From Firmicutes bacterium HGW-Firmicutes-4 (GTDB lineage Bacteria > Bacillota > Clostridia > Eubacteriales > Eubacteriaceae), in contig PGZR01000011.1 of NCBI GenBank assembly GCA_002841405.1, forward strand, positions 1 to 46,887: a DNA stretch of 46,887 nucleotides, written 5' to 3'. The translations under genes and the position numbers were made by a program. The notes beneath the pieces are model-generated. The model did no database searches, was not told the origin of the DNA, and was given only the letters and a program-made list of their open reading frames with translations. Numbering within the stretch: position 1 is the stretch's first letter; each line of letters begins with the position of its first letter. Positions 31,692 through 40,597 of this stretch are shown piece by piece.

Positions 31692-33251
31692 TTAAATTGA
31701 AGCGGCCTTGGCCTGATCAAATTCATCCTGAATTTCCTGAGAGGGTTCCTTGGTCAGCAGGGAAACCACCACAATAAAGAGGCAGGAGACCAGGAAGGCG
31801 GGCATCAGTTCGTAAATACCGAAGACGCCGCCCAGGGGTTTGATCAACAGTCGCCAGATAAAGACCATCCCGCCACCGGCCAGCATGCCGGCAATGGCAC
31901 CTTCACGGTTGGTCCGTTTCCAGAACAGTGAGAAGATCATCAGCGGTCCGAAGGTAGCCCCAAAACCGGCCCAGGCAAAGGCGACGATACTAAAGATGAC
32001 GCTGGTTTCATCCAGAGCCAGCAGGACACCGATCACCGCAATGGCAATCAGGGTGAGATGGGAAACCCGCATGATTTGCTTTTCAGTGGCATCCTTTTTG
32101 AGGATACCCTCATAAATATTTTTAGAAAAGGCCGAAGCCGCAATCAGCAGGTAGGAGTCCGAAGAACTCATCGTTGCGGCCAGAATCCCAGCCATGACAA
32201 AACCGGCCAGCAAGGGTGGTAGCAGGTTGGTCGACATGACGATAAAAATACTTTCCGCGCCGCTTGGTGTCAAGAGTTCCGTGGGGAATAACACCCGGCC
32301 GATCAGACCGATGATCACGGCGGCGAACAGCGAGATTACACACCAGGTGGTGGCAATCCGACGGGCCTTGGGGATTTCGGCAGCATCGCGGATGGCGATA
32401 AACCGCAGCAATACCTGAGGCATTCCAAAATAACCCAGTCCCCAGGACATCGTTGAGATGATTGTCAGGAAGGTGTAGGGCAGGGCCGGACCAAAGACCG
32501 GGTTACCCGCTAACACCTGTTGGGTGCCGTCGACCACCGTGGGGTTGGCAATACCAAAGAAATCAAAGAAACCAGGGATTTGTTGGATGTTGTCCATAAC
32601 CCCACCAAAACCGCCGGCAGCCGTTACACCAAGGATCAAAACTAGGGTCAGCGCAATGAACATGATGATACCCTGGAGAAAGTCGGAAACACTTTCAGCC
32701 AGGAAACCGCCCAGTAAGGTATATAAAATAACAAAACATGCACCGATGATCATCACCACCTGGTATTGAATGCCAAACAGCGAATTAAACAGCTTACCGA
32801 CGGTCACAAAACAGCTGGCCGCATAAACCGTAAAGAAAACCAGAATAAAAACGGAAGCAATCAGCATGATCACCTTGCTCTTTTCTTTGAAACGGTTGCT
32901 GAAATACTCCGGAATGGTAATCGCATCACCGGCAATGGCCGAATAATTACGCAATCGTGTGGCGGTAATCTTCCAGTTTAGGTAGGTTCCCAGCGCCAGA
33001 CCCAAAGCGGTCCAGAAGGCATCGCTCCAGCCGCACCAGTAGGCTACCCCGGGTAATCCCATCAAAAGCCAACCGCTCATGTCGGATGCTTCTGCACTCA
33101 TCGCCGCTACCCAGGGTCCCAGGGAACGGCCGCCGATAAAATAATTGTCACTGTTTTCGTTGGCGATCTTTAAAAAATAGACGCCGATACCGAGTATCGC
33201 CGCGATGTAAATAATCATGGCAATCAGTATTTGGATGTTATCAGTACTCAT
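31692..33251 (-). CDS. putP: Sodium:solute symporter, PutP-type (proline)
   Basis: This 519-residue protein has about 13 membrane helices of the SSS family. Typical features are the start AAILGIGVYFLKIANENSDNYFIGGRSLGPWVAAMSAEASDMSGWLLMGLPG, which matches PutP (sodium- and proline-binding Ser/Asp region), the WKITATRLRNYS loop, VLIMIGACFVILYTLLGGF-like helix and GILAATMSSSDSYLLIAASAFSKN (conserved SSSD). It imports a solute, most likely proline, with Na+, fitting an acetogen with sodium energetics. TCCTCC on the plus strand marks the ribosome binding site. The promoter at 33280 precedes it. Confidence 0.9.
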   Translation of the reverse strand: MSTDNIQILIAMIIYIAAILGIGVYFLKIANENSDNYFIGGRSLGPWVAAMSAEASDMSGWLLMGLPGVAYWCGWSDAFWTALGLALGTYLNWKITATRLRNYSAIAGDAITIPEYFSNRFKEKSKVIMLIASVFILVFFTVYAASCFVTVGKLFNSLFGIQYQVVMIIGACFVILYTLLGGFLAESVSDFLQGIIMFIALTLVLILGVTAAGGFGGVMDNIQQIPGFFDFFGIANPTVVDGTQQVLAGNPVFGPALPYTFLTIISTMSWGLGYFGMPQVLLRFIAIRDAAEIPKARRIATTWCVISLFAAVIIGLIGRVLFPTELLTPSGAESIFIVMSTNLLPPLLAGFVMAGILAATMSSSDSYLLIAASAFSKNIYEGILKKDATEKQIMRVSHLTLIAIAVIGVLLALDETSVIFSIVAFAWAGFGATFGPLMIFSLFWKRTNREGAIAGMLAGGGMVFIWRLLIKPLGGVFGIYELMPAFLVSCLFIVVVSLLTKEPSQEIQDEFDQAKAASI

Positions 33252-33279
33252 TCTTTTCCTCCTAAAATAAATTCAATGT

Positions 33280-33308
33280 ATTATAGCACAGAATGAATAA
33301 GTATTCAA
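33280..33308 (-). promoter_or_regulatory. Promoter of the symporter gene
   Basis: On the minus strand TTGAAT (33303-33308) and TATAAT (33280-33285) are separated by 17 bases, about 29 bases before the start codon. Confidence 0.75.
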
Positions 33309-33403
33309 AGAATTGGATGAAAAAATACCTGCAGCAGCAGCGAATCCGGACCCTGCCGGCGACTTGAGCGCGGGGTCAGAAATATCTGGTGATTAAAATG
33401 AGA

Positions 33404-33432
33404 TTGACTATTTAGTCATTTGCACTTATAAT
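33404..33432 (+). promoter_or_regulatory. TetR gene promoter with overlapping operator
   Basis: TTGACT (33404-33409) and TATAAT (33427-33432) have a 17-base spacer. The palindrome TGACT-ATTT-AGTCA (33405-33418) covers the -35 box. The same half-sites recur at 34062-34075, so this is a likely autoregulatory operator. Confidence 0.75.
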
Positions 33433-33483
33433 AGATTAAAATCAATGAATTTAGAAAAAAAGACTAGGATCAGGAGGCGACGA

Positions 33484-34044
33484 TTGGATAAACGCGAAAA
33501 AATATTAAAGGCAGCGTTACAGCTTTTTAATCAATACGGTTTTGATAATACCCCGACGGCGCGGATTACCAAAGAAGCCGGGGTGGCCACCGGGACATTG
33601 TTCAACTACTTTAAAAACAAAGAAGAACTGATCAATGTGCTTTATTTGACTTGCAAAGAATCCCTGACCCGACGTTTATCCGCAGGGCTGGAGCAGGAGA
33701 CCACCTTCAGAAGCAAGCTGAAACGGATTTATATTAATTACATCGGCTGGAGTCTTGATCACACCGATGAGTTCCTTTTTTTTCAGCAGTTCTGCAATGC
33801 TTCCTGCATCGGCGAAACCACCCGGAAAGCCGGATTAAGCAAGTTCAATAATATTATGGAGTTGATTTCTGAAGGGATTGAGCAGGAAATTATTAAAAAC
33901 GTCAATTTAGAATACATGAGTAATCTGCTGATGGGGATTCTCAATGCCAATACCTATTATTTTATTGATCATCCCAGTTTGGCCGGGGATGAGGTTTTTA
34001 TAGAAACATCATTTAATTTTCTATGGGACAGCATTAAAAACTAA
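33484..34044 (+). CDS. TetR-family transcriptional regulator
   Basis: This 186-residue protein has the TetR helix-turn-helix at its start: KILKAALQLFNQYGFDNTPTARITKEAGVATGTLFNYFKNKEEL. The rest is a helical ligand domain. The start is TTG 33484, seven bases after AGGAGG (33472-33477); the in-frame ATG 33445 lies only six bases after the inferred transcription start and is rejected. Palindromes TGACTnnnnAGTCA lie over its own promoter and between it and the aldo/keto reductase gene, so it probably represses both. The ligand is unknown. Confidence 0.87.
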   Translation: MDKREKILKAALQLFNQYGFDNTPTARITKEAGVATGTLFNYFKNKEELINVLYLTCKESLTRRLSAGLEQETTFRSKLKRIYINYIGWSLDHTDEFLFFQQFCNASCIGETTRKAGLSKFNNIMELISEGIEQEIIKNVNLEYMSNLLMGILNANTYYFIDHPSLAGDEVFIETSFNFLWDSIKN

Positions 34045-34060
34045 TTTTTTTTACAAATGA

Positions 34061-34076
34061 ATGACTAATCAGTCAT
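34061..34076. promoter_or_regulatory. Second TetR operator, upstream of the aldo/keto reductase
   Basis: ATGACT-AATC-AGTCAT is a perfect palindrome with the same half-sites as 33405-33418 and lies 111 bases before the reductase start. Confidence 0.7.
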
Positions 34077-34186
34077 TTTGATGGACTTGTTTCGGCCCAG
34101 CGATAGCGATTAAATAAAAGGCCTGGATATAAGTGAGCGAACTGCTCAGCGGCAAGTAAAAATAGAATTGATGAAGGAGCTACAAA

Positions 34187-35350
34187 ATGAATTATCGGAT
34201 TAATCCTAAAAATGGGGACAAACTTTCAGCCTTGGGATTTGGCTGTATGCGCTTTGCCAAAGATGAAAACGAGGTGGAAAAGCAGATTATTTATGCGATT
34301 GAAAAGGGGGTCAATTATTTTGATACGGCTTATATTTATCCTAAAAGCGAAGCAATTCTGGGCCGGGTGCTGGCAAAGGGTTATCGTGACCGGGTCAAGA
34401 TTGCCACTAAAATGCCGCCATACTTAGTAAAGAAATATGAAGATCTCGACAAGATTTTCAATGCCGAGCTGGAACGGTTGCAAACCGACCACATTGACTA
34501 TTATTTTCTGCATATGCTGACAGACGTTAACATCTGGACCCGGCTGGTAAATTTGGGGATTCTGAAATGGATCGAATCAAAGAAGCAGACCGGGCAGATC
34601 ATTAACATCGGCTTTTCATATCACGGCGGCCGGGATGAATTTAAAAAGCTGGTGGATGTCTACGATTGGGAATTCTTGATGATCCAATATAATTTCCTCG
34701 ATGAGAATAAGCAGGCGGGTAAAGAGGGGCTGGAATATGCTGCCGCCAGAGGCTTGCCGGTGATGGTCATGGAGCCCTTAAGAGGCGGGAAGCTGGTCAC
34801 CAATCTGCCCAGGGAAGTCTACCAGGTCTGGGATCAGGCCGCTGAGAAGCGTTCACCGGCAGAGTGGGCTTTCCGGTGGATCTGGAATCACCCGGAAGTG
34901 ACCGTGGTGTTATCGGGCATGAATTCCCAGGCGATGGTGGAAGAAAACATCAGCGTGGCTTCCCAGGCTGAAGCCAACGCTTTTACCGCGGCCGACTTTG
35001 AACTCTTTAATCAGGTGACACAAATATTAAGTGAAAAGATTAAAATCCCCTGTACCGGCTGTAACTATTGCCTGCCGTGTCCCCGGGGCGTTGATATTCC
35101 GACCTGCTTTTCATGTTATAATGATCGCGAGATTGAAGGTAAAACGGCGGCGCTGAGCAAGTATATCATGCAAACCAGTGTCAAAAGCCAGACCAGCAAT
35201 GCCTCACTTTGTTCACAATGCGGTAAATGCGAAAGCCATTGCCCCCAGAATATTGGTATCAGAGACGAGCTGGCGACCGTCGCCAAAACCATGGAAGGTT
35301 TTTATTACAAGCCAACCCGGTTTTTGATCAAACGCTTTATGAAATTGTAA
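34187..35350 (+). CDS. Aldo/keto reductase with C-terminal 2x[4Fe-4S] ferredoxin domain
   Basis: This 387-residue protein joins an aldo/keto reductase barrel (residues 1-280: LSALGFGCMRFAKDENEV, YFDTAYIYPKSEAILGRVL with the catalytic Tyr, VKIATKMPP, IDYYFLHMLTD) to an iron-sulfur module with CTGCNYCLPCPRGVDIPTCF and CSQCGKCESHCPQ. Such fusions in clostridia are thought to couple ferredoxin to reduction of organic substrates. AAGGAGCTACAAA precedes ATG 34187. It follows the TetR gene and probably is its target. A strong terminator ends it. Confidence 0.9.
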   Translation: MNYRINPKNGDKLSALGFGCMRFAKDENEVEKQIIYAIEKGVNYFDTAYIYPKSEAILGRVLAKGYRDRVKIATKMPPYLVKKYEDLDKIFNAELERLQTDHIDYYFLHMLTDVNIWTRLVNLGILKWIESKKQTGQIINIGFSYHGGRDEFKKLVDVYDWEFLMIQYNFLDENKQAGKEGLEYAAARGLPVMVMEPLRGGKLVTNLPREVYQVWDQAAEKRSPAEWAFRWIWNHPEVTVVLSGMNSQAMVEENISVASQAEANAFTAADFELFNQVTQILSEKIKIPCTGCNYCLPCPRGVDIPTCFSCYNDREIEGKTAALSKYIMQTSVKSQTSNASLCSQCGKCESHCPQNIGIRDELATVAKTMEGFYYKPTRFLIKRFMKL

Positions 35351-35407
35351 AATGGCAGCGGTTGAGCAAATGGATTGAAGCATTTGTGATTTACAAATAA
35401 TTATCAA

Positions 35408-35448
35408 AAAAGGCGCCGGCAGTGAGTGGTTAACTGCCGGCGCCTTTA
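35408..35448. terminator. Strong terminator of the aldo/keto reductase gene
   Basis: AAGGCGCCGGCAGT pairs with ACTGCCGGCGCCTT, a 14-bp stem with A-run before and T residues after. Confidence 0.9.
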
Positions 35449-35541
35449 AATATTTGTTGTATTTTTGATTCGTTCTAAAACTGATGATTGATCAGGAAAG
35501 AGAAACGGTCAGCATTCTTTAAACCGAAGTTTAATAGCAGT

Positions 35542-36873
35542 TTAATAGAATACTGCGTTTTTCTGGCATTGAAAAATCAGCTCATGACCGGCAGTGGTGG
35601 GATGAGGATCGAGATTACCGGTGTACCAGTTGAAATTAACCAGCGTTTCACTGCCCTGATAATCATTAAAGGCCGTATAGACATCCGCAACTAGATAACC
35701 GGTACCGGGGGTTTTAATGGCCGTATTGATGGCCTGGATCGCCGGATCAAACACCGCGTAAAGCGGATCCTGTGGGTTGATGGGGTTGTAGACGGTATTT
35801 ACATAGATAGTTGCCTGAGGTGCCAAAGTTTGGAGGGTCGCAACGATCTGCGGCCAATCGGTAGCAAATTGCGTCGCTCCGGCGGCAATGTTGGTTTGGA
35901 TCTCGGGCAGGGCAGCTGTAATGATATCCTGGGCGCCGGGCTGAGCTAGAGCCGTCGCCAGGTCAACCGGGAAGGTTGGTGATGCCGGATCGAGCTGGAA
36001 GGCGACTGCCAGACCGGCAATAACCGGGGCTAGAATATTGTTGCCGCCGACGCTGACTGTGACCACCTGGGCTTTGCTGAGATCAGCGATGGTTGTCGGA
36101 TCGCTCTGAAGCTGGGCCAACAGCTGACTGGAGGTGTAGCCGGGAACGCCCAGATTTGCCAGTGTCAGCGCTTCATTGCCTTTCATGCTGATAACGTTGT
36201 CATAAAAAAGGTCCACATAGCCGAAACCGGGGGTGGCACTCATGCCATAGGCAATGGAATCACCAAGACCGGTAAAATAGGTTTTGGGGAGAATCTTGAT
36301 CTGGATCGATTCCATACGTAACCCTTCACCGGTGGATCCCAGTATGGCGCCGTCTTTGACCCAGCCCCAGCTATTATCCACTACGGGGATATCGCCTTTA
36401 TTCTGGACGTGGCCGCGGTAACAAACGACATAATCATCCAGACCGGTCAGATTAATTTTGATGGCTTCAATCCGCAAGCTGCGGTCTGTCGTTCCGGCAA
36501 ATGCGCCGTTTTCTTCAGGATCCATCCAGCCTTCATTCTGAACATGGACCGCATAGCTGATTCCGGCACCGGCTGGGACGTCGCCGGTGAGCTCAATCCG
36601 GATGCCTTCCAGCCGCAGCCCCTCGCCACGACTGCCCAGTTCAGCGGGACCGGTTACAAAAGCGCCCACCGGCAGGGGAACATCCCCCTTATTCTGGACA
36701 TGTCCGCGATACTGGACGCCAATGGTGTCAATTGCCTGGGTATCAACGGTGGGATCTGTGGCGGCGTTTTCTGATTCGACCGCCGCAAAGACGCCGGTTG
36801 AGAAAATCATCGACAAGATCAGCAGGAGAATCAGAAGACGGCCGGTAACGGATTTGAAAATACTTTTTTTCAT
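35542..36873 (-). CDS. Secreted ChW-repeat protein with SGNH/GDSL hydrolase domain
   Basis: From ATG 36873 the protein has 443 residues: signal peptide (LLILLLILSMIFSTGVFA), three ChW repeats (about 53-95, 105-142, 150-194, with HVQNKGD and GEGLRLEGI motifs), then an SGNH hydrolase: GLGDSIAYG with nucleophile Ser206, VTVSVGGNNIL (Asn of block III) and DPHPTTAGH near residue 422. It is an extracellular esterase or deacetylase acting on surface polymers, by family logic. AAAGGAAAATAAA precedes this ATG; the frame is open up to 36951 but lacks ribosome binding site support. Confidence 0.9.
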   Translation of the reverse strand: MKKSIFKSVTGRLLILLLILSMIFSTGVFAAVESENAATDPTVDTQAIDTIGVQYRGHVQNKGDVPLPVGAFVTGPAELGSRGEGLRLEGIRIELTGDVPAGAGISYAVHVQNEGWMDPEENGAFAGTTDRSLRIEAIKINLTGLDDYVVCYRGHVQNKGDIPVVDNSWGWVKDGAILGSTGEGLRMESIQIKILPKTYFTGLGDSIAYGMSATPGFGYVDLFYDNVISMKGNEALTLANLGVPGYTSSQLLAQLQSDPTTIADLSKAQVVTVSVGGNNILAPVIAGLAVAFQLDPASPTFPVDLATALAQPGAQDIITAALPEIQTNIAAGATQFATDWPQIVATLQTLAPQATIYVNTVYNPINPQDPLYAVFDPAIQAINTAIKTPGTGYLVADVYTAFNDYQGSETLVNFNWYTGNLDPHPTTAGHELIFQCQKNAVFY

Positions 36874-37175
36874 TTTATTTTCCTTTCTCTGGTTGAATTG
36901 GGAGTTTAGAAAAAAACGCAGCTGCCATCCGCCCCAAGAGCGTGAAGACACGGCCCTGGCTAAAAACCGGGTCCGGTGCTGGTCATTGAATTTTAATACC
37001 CGATTCCGTTCCTTTTAAACAAAGCGGTGATAAATTTAGAATCAGCAAGTTGAAATGAGGATTAGTTTAAGGGGGTGAGCAGCAATGATGGCTAAATTTT
37101 TGTCGGATAAATCTTTCGTTTGTTTCGATAAAATGATACAATACTGCTATCTTTTTGAAAAACCGGAGGTATACC

Positions 37176-37811
37176 GTGCAACCAAAAATAATTCTAGCCA
37201 GCCAGTCGCCCCGCCGTCGGGAGCTGTTTAAGCTGGTGACAAATAGCCATGGCATTAGCGATTTTAGCATTCAGGCGGCAGAAATCGATGAAAAACGGAT
37301 AGAAGCGGAGATTCTTAAAAACAGCGAGGGGGATTTTCAGGATACGGCAAAAAAACTGGTGGGCGAACTGGCCGCCAGAAAAGCCAGAGTTGTGCAAAAG
37401 ATTAATCCCCGGGCTCTGGTCGTTGGAGCGGACACTATTGTGGTTCTTGATGAACAGATTCTCGGTAAACCCGCGGATGAAATGGCGGCCTACAACATGA
37501 TTAAACAGCTGGCCGGAAACACCCACCTGGTCTTAACCGGAGTCAGCATCCGCTATCGGGATCAGGAAGAGCGGTTTGTCGCCACCTCCACCATCAAGTT
37601 TTATCAGTGGGATTATCAGATGCAGCGGGAGGTGGCAGATTATGTGGCCTCCGGCAAGGCTATGGACAAAGCCGGTGCCTATGGCATCCAGGAAGAAGCC
37701 GGCCTCTGGGTTAAGTCGATCAAAGGTGACTATAACAATATTGTCGGGCTGCCGATTGCCAAGCTCAATAAGCGGCTCGGCAAAATGCTGGAACAGATCG
37801 CCAACCTCTAA
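37176..37811 (+). CDS. maf: Maf-like nucleoside triphosphate pyrophosphatase
   Basis: This 211-residue protein matches the Maf/YhdE family: ILASQSPRRREL at the start, the GADTIVVLDEQILGKP motif with its catalytic Asp, HLVLTGVSI and the C-terminal YGIQEEAGLWVKSIKGDYNNIVGLPI. It hydrolyses dTTP/UTP or modified nucleotides to prevent misincorporation. The start is GTG 37176 after GGAGGT; the ATG at 37155 would place coding sequence over that ribosome binding site. A dCMP deaminase, also in nucleotide metabolism, converges from the right. Confidence 0.92.
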   Translation: MQPKIILASQSPRRRELFKLVTNSHGISDFSIQAAEIDEKRIEAEILKNSEGDFQDTAKKLVGELAARKARVVQKINPRALVVGADTIVVLDEQILGKPADEMAAYNMIKQLAGNTHLVLTGVSIRYRDQEERFVATSTIKFYQWDYQMQREVADYVASGKAMDKAGAYGIQEEAGLWVKSIKGDYNNIVGLPIAKLNKRLGKMLEQIANL

Positions 37812-37893
37812 TAGCCAGGCTACCAGTCATTTGGAGAAAAAAGCATCCTCTCATTATTTAAGGGATGCTGTGAAAGTCAAAAAAAAATACCCA

Positions 37894-38081
37894 GTACCGG
37901 CAATTGTTAGATCATGTTGTACACGTAGGAGCGGACACGGCATAGCCTGTCCGATGCTGCGCGAAGGCAACGAGCCAGTCACAAGCTTGCTTGTAGTTGG
38001 CGACTGCCCGCGACCAATGCGAAAGGAGCTTAGCGGATTTCGCATGGCGCAGCGAACAACAGATTAACAATTGGTCGGTAC
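37894..38081 (+). repeat. Palindromic intergenic repeat, copy B (long form)
   Basis: The left arm GTACCGGCAATTGTTAGATC and right arm ATTAACAATTGGTCGGTAC bracket 188 bases. The centre shares GGAGCGGACA...CCTGTCCGAT with copy C and adds about 90 bases rich in small inverted repeats (ATGCGAAA/TTTCGCAT and others). It lies between convergent maf and dCMP deaminase genes. Confidence 0.8.
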
Positions 38082-38097
38082 GGTAGTAGAGTCCCGT

Positions 38098-38580
38098 TTA
38101 ATATAGCGATAACTCCCTGTAAAAGGCCGGATTGAGAAATTCTTTCAGGGTAATGTCGGCCATTTTAAAGAGCCGCCGGGAAACCTGGGTAGCATCCGCA
38201 TCCGGGTATTTATCTTCCAGATAGATCACCTTTTTTATCCCGGCCTGGATAATGGCCTTGGCGCATTCGTTGCAGGGAAAACAGGTCACATATAGAATCG
38301 AATCAGCCAGCGACCGGCCATCCGAATTTAAGATGGCATTTAATTCAGCGTGACAGACATAGGCATATTTGGTGTCCTGAAACGTGCCTTCCCGCTCCCA
38401 GGGCAGGGCGTCATCGCTGCAGCCTTTCGGCATGCCGTTGTAGCCGGTGGACAGAATAATATTGTTTTTATTGACGATGCAGGCACCCACCTGGGTATTG
38501 GGGTCCTTGCTGCGTCGGGCCGATAACAGGGCAATCCCCATAAAATATTCTTCCCAGGTAATATAATCTTGTCGTTTCAT
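38098..38580 (-). CDS. Deoxycytidylate (dCMP) deaminase
   Basis: This 160-residue zinc enzyme of the ComEB/dCMP deaminase family converts dCMP to dUMP for thymidylate synthesis. His77 and Glu79 stand in [10 protein letters not shown], and the zinc cysteines 103 and 106 in [11 protein letters not shown]. The N-terminal [28 protein letters not shown] block is typical. GGAGAATGCG precedes ATG 38580. It converges with maf, with the palindromic repeat between. Confidence 0.93.
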   Translation of the reverse strand: MKRQDYITWEEYFMGIALLSARRSKDPNTQVGACIVNKNNIILSTGYNGMPKGCSDDALPWEREGTFQDTKYAYVCHAELNAILNSDGRSLADSILYVTCFPCNECAKAIIQAGIKKVIYLEDKYPDADATQVSRRLFKMADITLKEFLNPAFYRELSLY

Positions 38581-38761
38581 CGCATTCTCCAGTTTTTTTC
38601 TTTAGTTTACCATAATTCTATTGATAAGTGGAGATGTCTCGGATAAAATAAATGGGTTTCGACGGTCTGGTTTTATAAATAGAGGACTGGCGCATCATAA
38701 ATTATGCCGTATTAAAAATGATAATAAGCGGGAAACTGACGGGTCTGGAAAAGGTGATGGA
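38581..38761. other. Intergenic gap before the VanZ-like gene
   Basis: The plus frame is open from 38621 but reads as non-coding (GFRRSGFINRGLAHHKLCRI...). It probably contains the divergent promoters of the dCMP deaminase and VanZ-like genes. Confidence 0.4.
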
Positions 38762-39226
38762 ATGAAAAAGAAACAATTAACAGTGATATTGACCTGGACC
38801 TGCACCCTGATCTGGATGGCAATTATCTTTTATCTCTCCAGCCAGCCGGCTGCCCAGTCAGATCAGCTCAGTAACGGGTTAAAAAACGGATTGTTGTCGA
38901 TTCTGACGCATTTGCTGCCGGGCATCGAAAACATCGAAATCGGGAATCTGGATTTCTTGATCCGAAAGAATGCCCATTTCATCGCTTACTTTATTCTCGG
39001 TGTGCTGACCCTATTAGCCCTCTTCCACAGTGCGGCCAGCAAACCGGCCAAGCTGGCTTTGCTCATCTGCCTCCTTTATGCTCTCTCTGACGAATTTCAT
39101 CAATTATTTGTACCGGGTCGCTCCGGTCAGTTCCGGGACGTGCTCATCGATGGAGCGGGGGCATTTCTTGGCGTTTTACTCGCCTCCATTGTTATAAATC
39201 GGATTTCCAGGCGGTTTGAGGTTTAA
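38762..39226 (+). CDS. VanZ-family membrane protein
   Basis: From ATG 38762 (AAAGGTGATGGA upstream) the protein has 154 residues with four membrane segments. It shows VanZ motifs: IIFYLSSQPAAQS after the first helix, RKNAHFIAYFILGVL, and SDEFHQLFVPGRSGQFRDVLIDGAGAFLGVLL. VanZ was first tied to teicoplanin resistance, but most relatives are housekeeping membrane proteins of unknown role. It is not part of a resistance cluster here. Confidence 0.88.
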   Translation: MKKKQLTVILTWTCTLIWMAIIFYLSSQPAAQSDQLSNGLKNGLLSILTHLLPGIENIEIGNLDFLIRKNAHFIAYFILGVLTLLALFHSAASKPAKLALLICLLYALSDEFHQLFVPGRSGQFRDVLIDGAGAFLGVLLASIVINRISRRFEV

Positions 39227-39318
39227 CCACGATTAATCCCTTACGAAAGGGGTATATAATAACTAGCAAATAGGTAATGGTATTAATTTAAAACGCCAAC
39301 AATTGTTGCTTGGTGGCG

Positions 39319-39353
39319 GTTTCGCAAACCGGCAGTGAGGCTTATGGCAGTTT
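39319..39353 (+). repeat. Short dispersed repeat, copy 1
   Basis: GTTTCGCAAACCGGCAGTGA with following GGCTTATGGCAGTTT resembles 43344-43380 (AAACCGGCAG...CAGTTT). Both lie 40-75 bases before plus-strand genes. Confidence 0.45.
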
Positions 39354-39394
39354 GGTAATTATCTATAAAGCAACTATTAAAGGAGGTCTAACTT

Positions 39395-40270
39395 ATGAAA
39401 TTCAGAGAATTTACGGTGAATAGTCACTCAACCAGAGACTTTGTGGATGGCGGCGTGGAAGAACGGGATATCAATGAAATCAAAGCATACCTTGACGAGG
39501 TAAACAGTACCGTCGGCAAGGAAAAGGGATTTTCCCTGATTTTGATGGAAAACGGTGCTGCGGTATTTCAAAATCTGGAGGGCTCTGGCGGTTACGGCGG
39601 GGTAATGATCAAAGCACCCCATTATATCGGTTTGCGACTGGATAAAGCCGACCATGAAGTCGAAGTTTTTGGCGCTTTCTACATGCAATCGGTGGTGAAA
39701 AAGCTCTATGATCAGGATCTGGGCAGCTGCTGGATCACCTTGAACGGAATCAGTCAGACCCAGGAAGATAAATTATTGGCGGGCCAGGCTGGTATCATTG
39801 AACACCTGTTGGCTTTTGGAAAGGCCGCAAAAAAAGAAAACAAAAACGATAAACATACTACCATTATCAATTGTGATACTAAATATGAACAGAACCCTTA
39901 TGGCATCACGATGATTAACACCAGCGATGAGAGCCGTCTTTCGGTAGTTGATACCATATTTCTGCAGAACTGGGGCAACGTGGCGCCCTATGAAGAAATG
40001 GAAAAAAGAGGTGTTCTGGATTTGCTTTACTACGTTAGAAATTCGCCCTCATTCCAGAATGGTCAGCCCTGCCGGCTGATCCTCAAAGATGGTTATGCTG
40101 AACTGGCGGTAGTTAATCCGGATCAGGAAGAAAACTACACCGACGCCGGGATTATGCTTTTTACGCTGGAAGGCCTGGCCAAAGAGCTGAGTTTCCCGTC
40201 CAACTGGCATTTTATTAATGACGATTCGGGAAATATCGAATACCGCCGGGTCGCCCATTTCGACTTATAA
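39395..40270 (+). CDS. Nitroreductase-like flavoprotein (TM1586-type)
   Basis: This 291-residue protein consists of two nitroreductase-like halves, as in the TM1586-type family: STRDFVDGGVEERDINEIKAYL, IKAPHYIGLRLDK, ...LGSCWITLNGISQ, and then a second half with VAPYEEMEKRGVLDLLYYVRNSPSFQNGQPCRLILKDG. It probably binds FMN and reduces a small compound in the cytoplasm; the substrate is unknown. AAAGGAGG lies before ATG 39395. A terminator follows. Confidence 0.82.
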   Translation: MKFREFTVNSHSTRDFVDGGVEERDINEIKAYLDEVNSTVGKEKGFSLILMENGAAVFQNLEGSGGYGGVMIKAPHYIGLRLDKADHEVEVFGAFYMQSVVKKLYDQDLGSCWITLNGISQTQEDKLLAGQAGIIEHLLAFGKAAKKENKNDKHTTIINCDTKYEQNPYGITMINTSDESRLSVVDTIFLQNWGNVAPYEEMEKRGVLDLLYYVRNSPSFQNGQPCRLILKDGYAELAVVNPDQEENYTDAGIMLFTLEGLAKELSFPSNWHFINDDSGNIEYRRVAHFDL

Positions 40271-40301
40271 AACTGAATAAAAAATAAGCTGATAAATTTA
40301 T

Positions 40302-40348
40302 AAGGGGGCTCTTGTCCATCGGTTCCGATGGCAAGAGCCTCCTTTTTA
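40302..40348. terminator. Terminator after the nitroreductase-like gene
   Basis: AAGGGGGCTCTTGTCCATCGG pairs, with two mismatches, with the sequence ending AAGAGCCTCCTT; a T-run follows. Confidence 0.85.
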
Positions 40349-40597
40349 TAAATATTGGAGATGGGCATTGGAACGATTGAGGTACATCAATGCCAATTCC
40401 AGTTTCATTTCGATGCTGTTTTTAAGGTAATCCCATTCATCCGCCCGCTGCTTTTTGGCTAAGGCTATTTCTTTTTTTGAGGGGGTGGTGGTTGGGTGGG
40501 GTGAATTACTGGTCGTTTTGCATGTTTCGAGAATCAGTGAAATATCGTTAGTCTCTGGATGGTTTTCATAATAAGTTGCAAATCTTGACTGTACCAT
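40346..40597 (-). CDS. Small conserved-looking hypothetical protein
   Basis: The minus strand encodes 83 residues from ATG 40597, with AAAGGA in good position upstream. The first part is Thr/Ser/Pro rich (TCKTTSNSPHPTTTPSKKEI), the second an amphipathic helix (KKQRADEWDYLKNSIEMKLELALMYLNRS). No signal peptide or known domain. Its stop is next to the shared terminator, which supports a real gene. Function not recognised. Confidence 0.5.
   Translation of the reverse strand: MVQSRFATYYENHPETNDISLILETCKTTSNSPHPTTTPSKKEIALAKKQRADEWDYLKNSIEMKLELALMYLNRSNAHLQYL

Noticed and set aside
33445..33483. Longer N-terminus for the TetR protein from ATG 33445
   Set aside because: Only six bases follow the inferred transcription start, and the AGGAGG for TTG 33484 would lie within coding sequence.
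37894..38081. CRISPR array or tRNA-like cluster in the structured repeat
   Set aside because: There are no regularly spaced direct repeats and no tRNA cloverleaf; the structure is explained by the palindromic repeat family.
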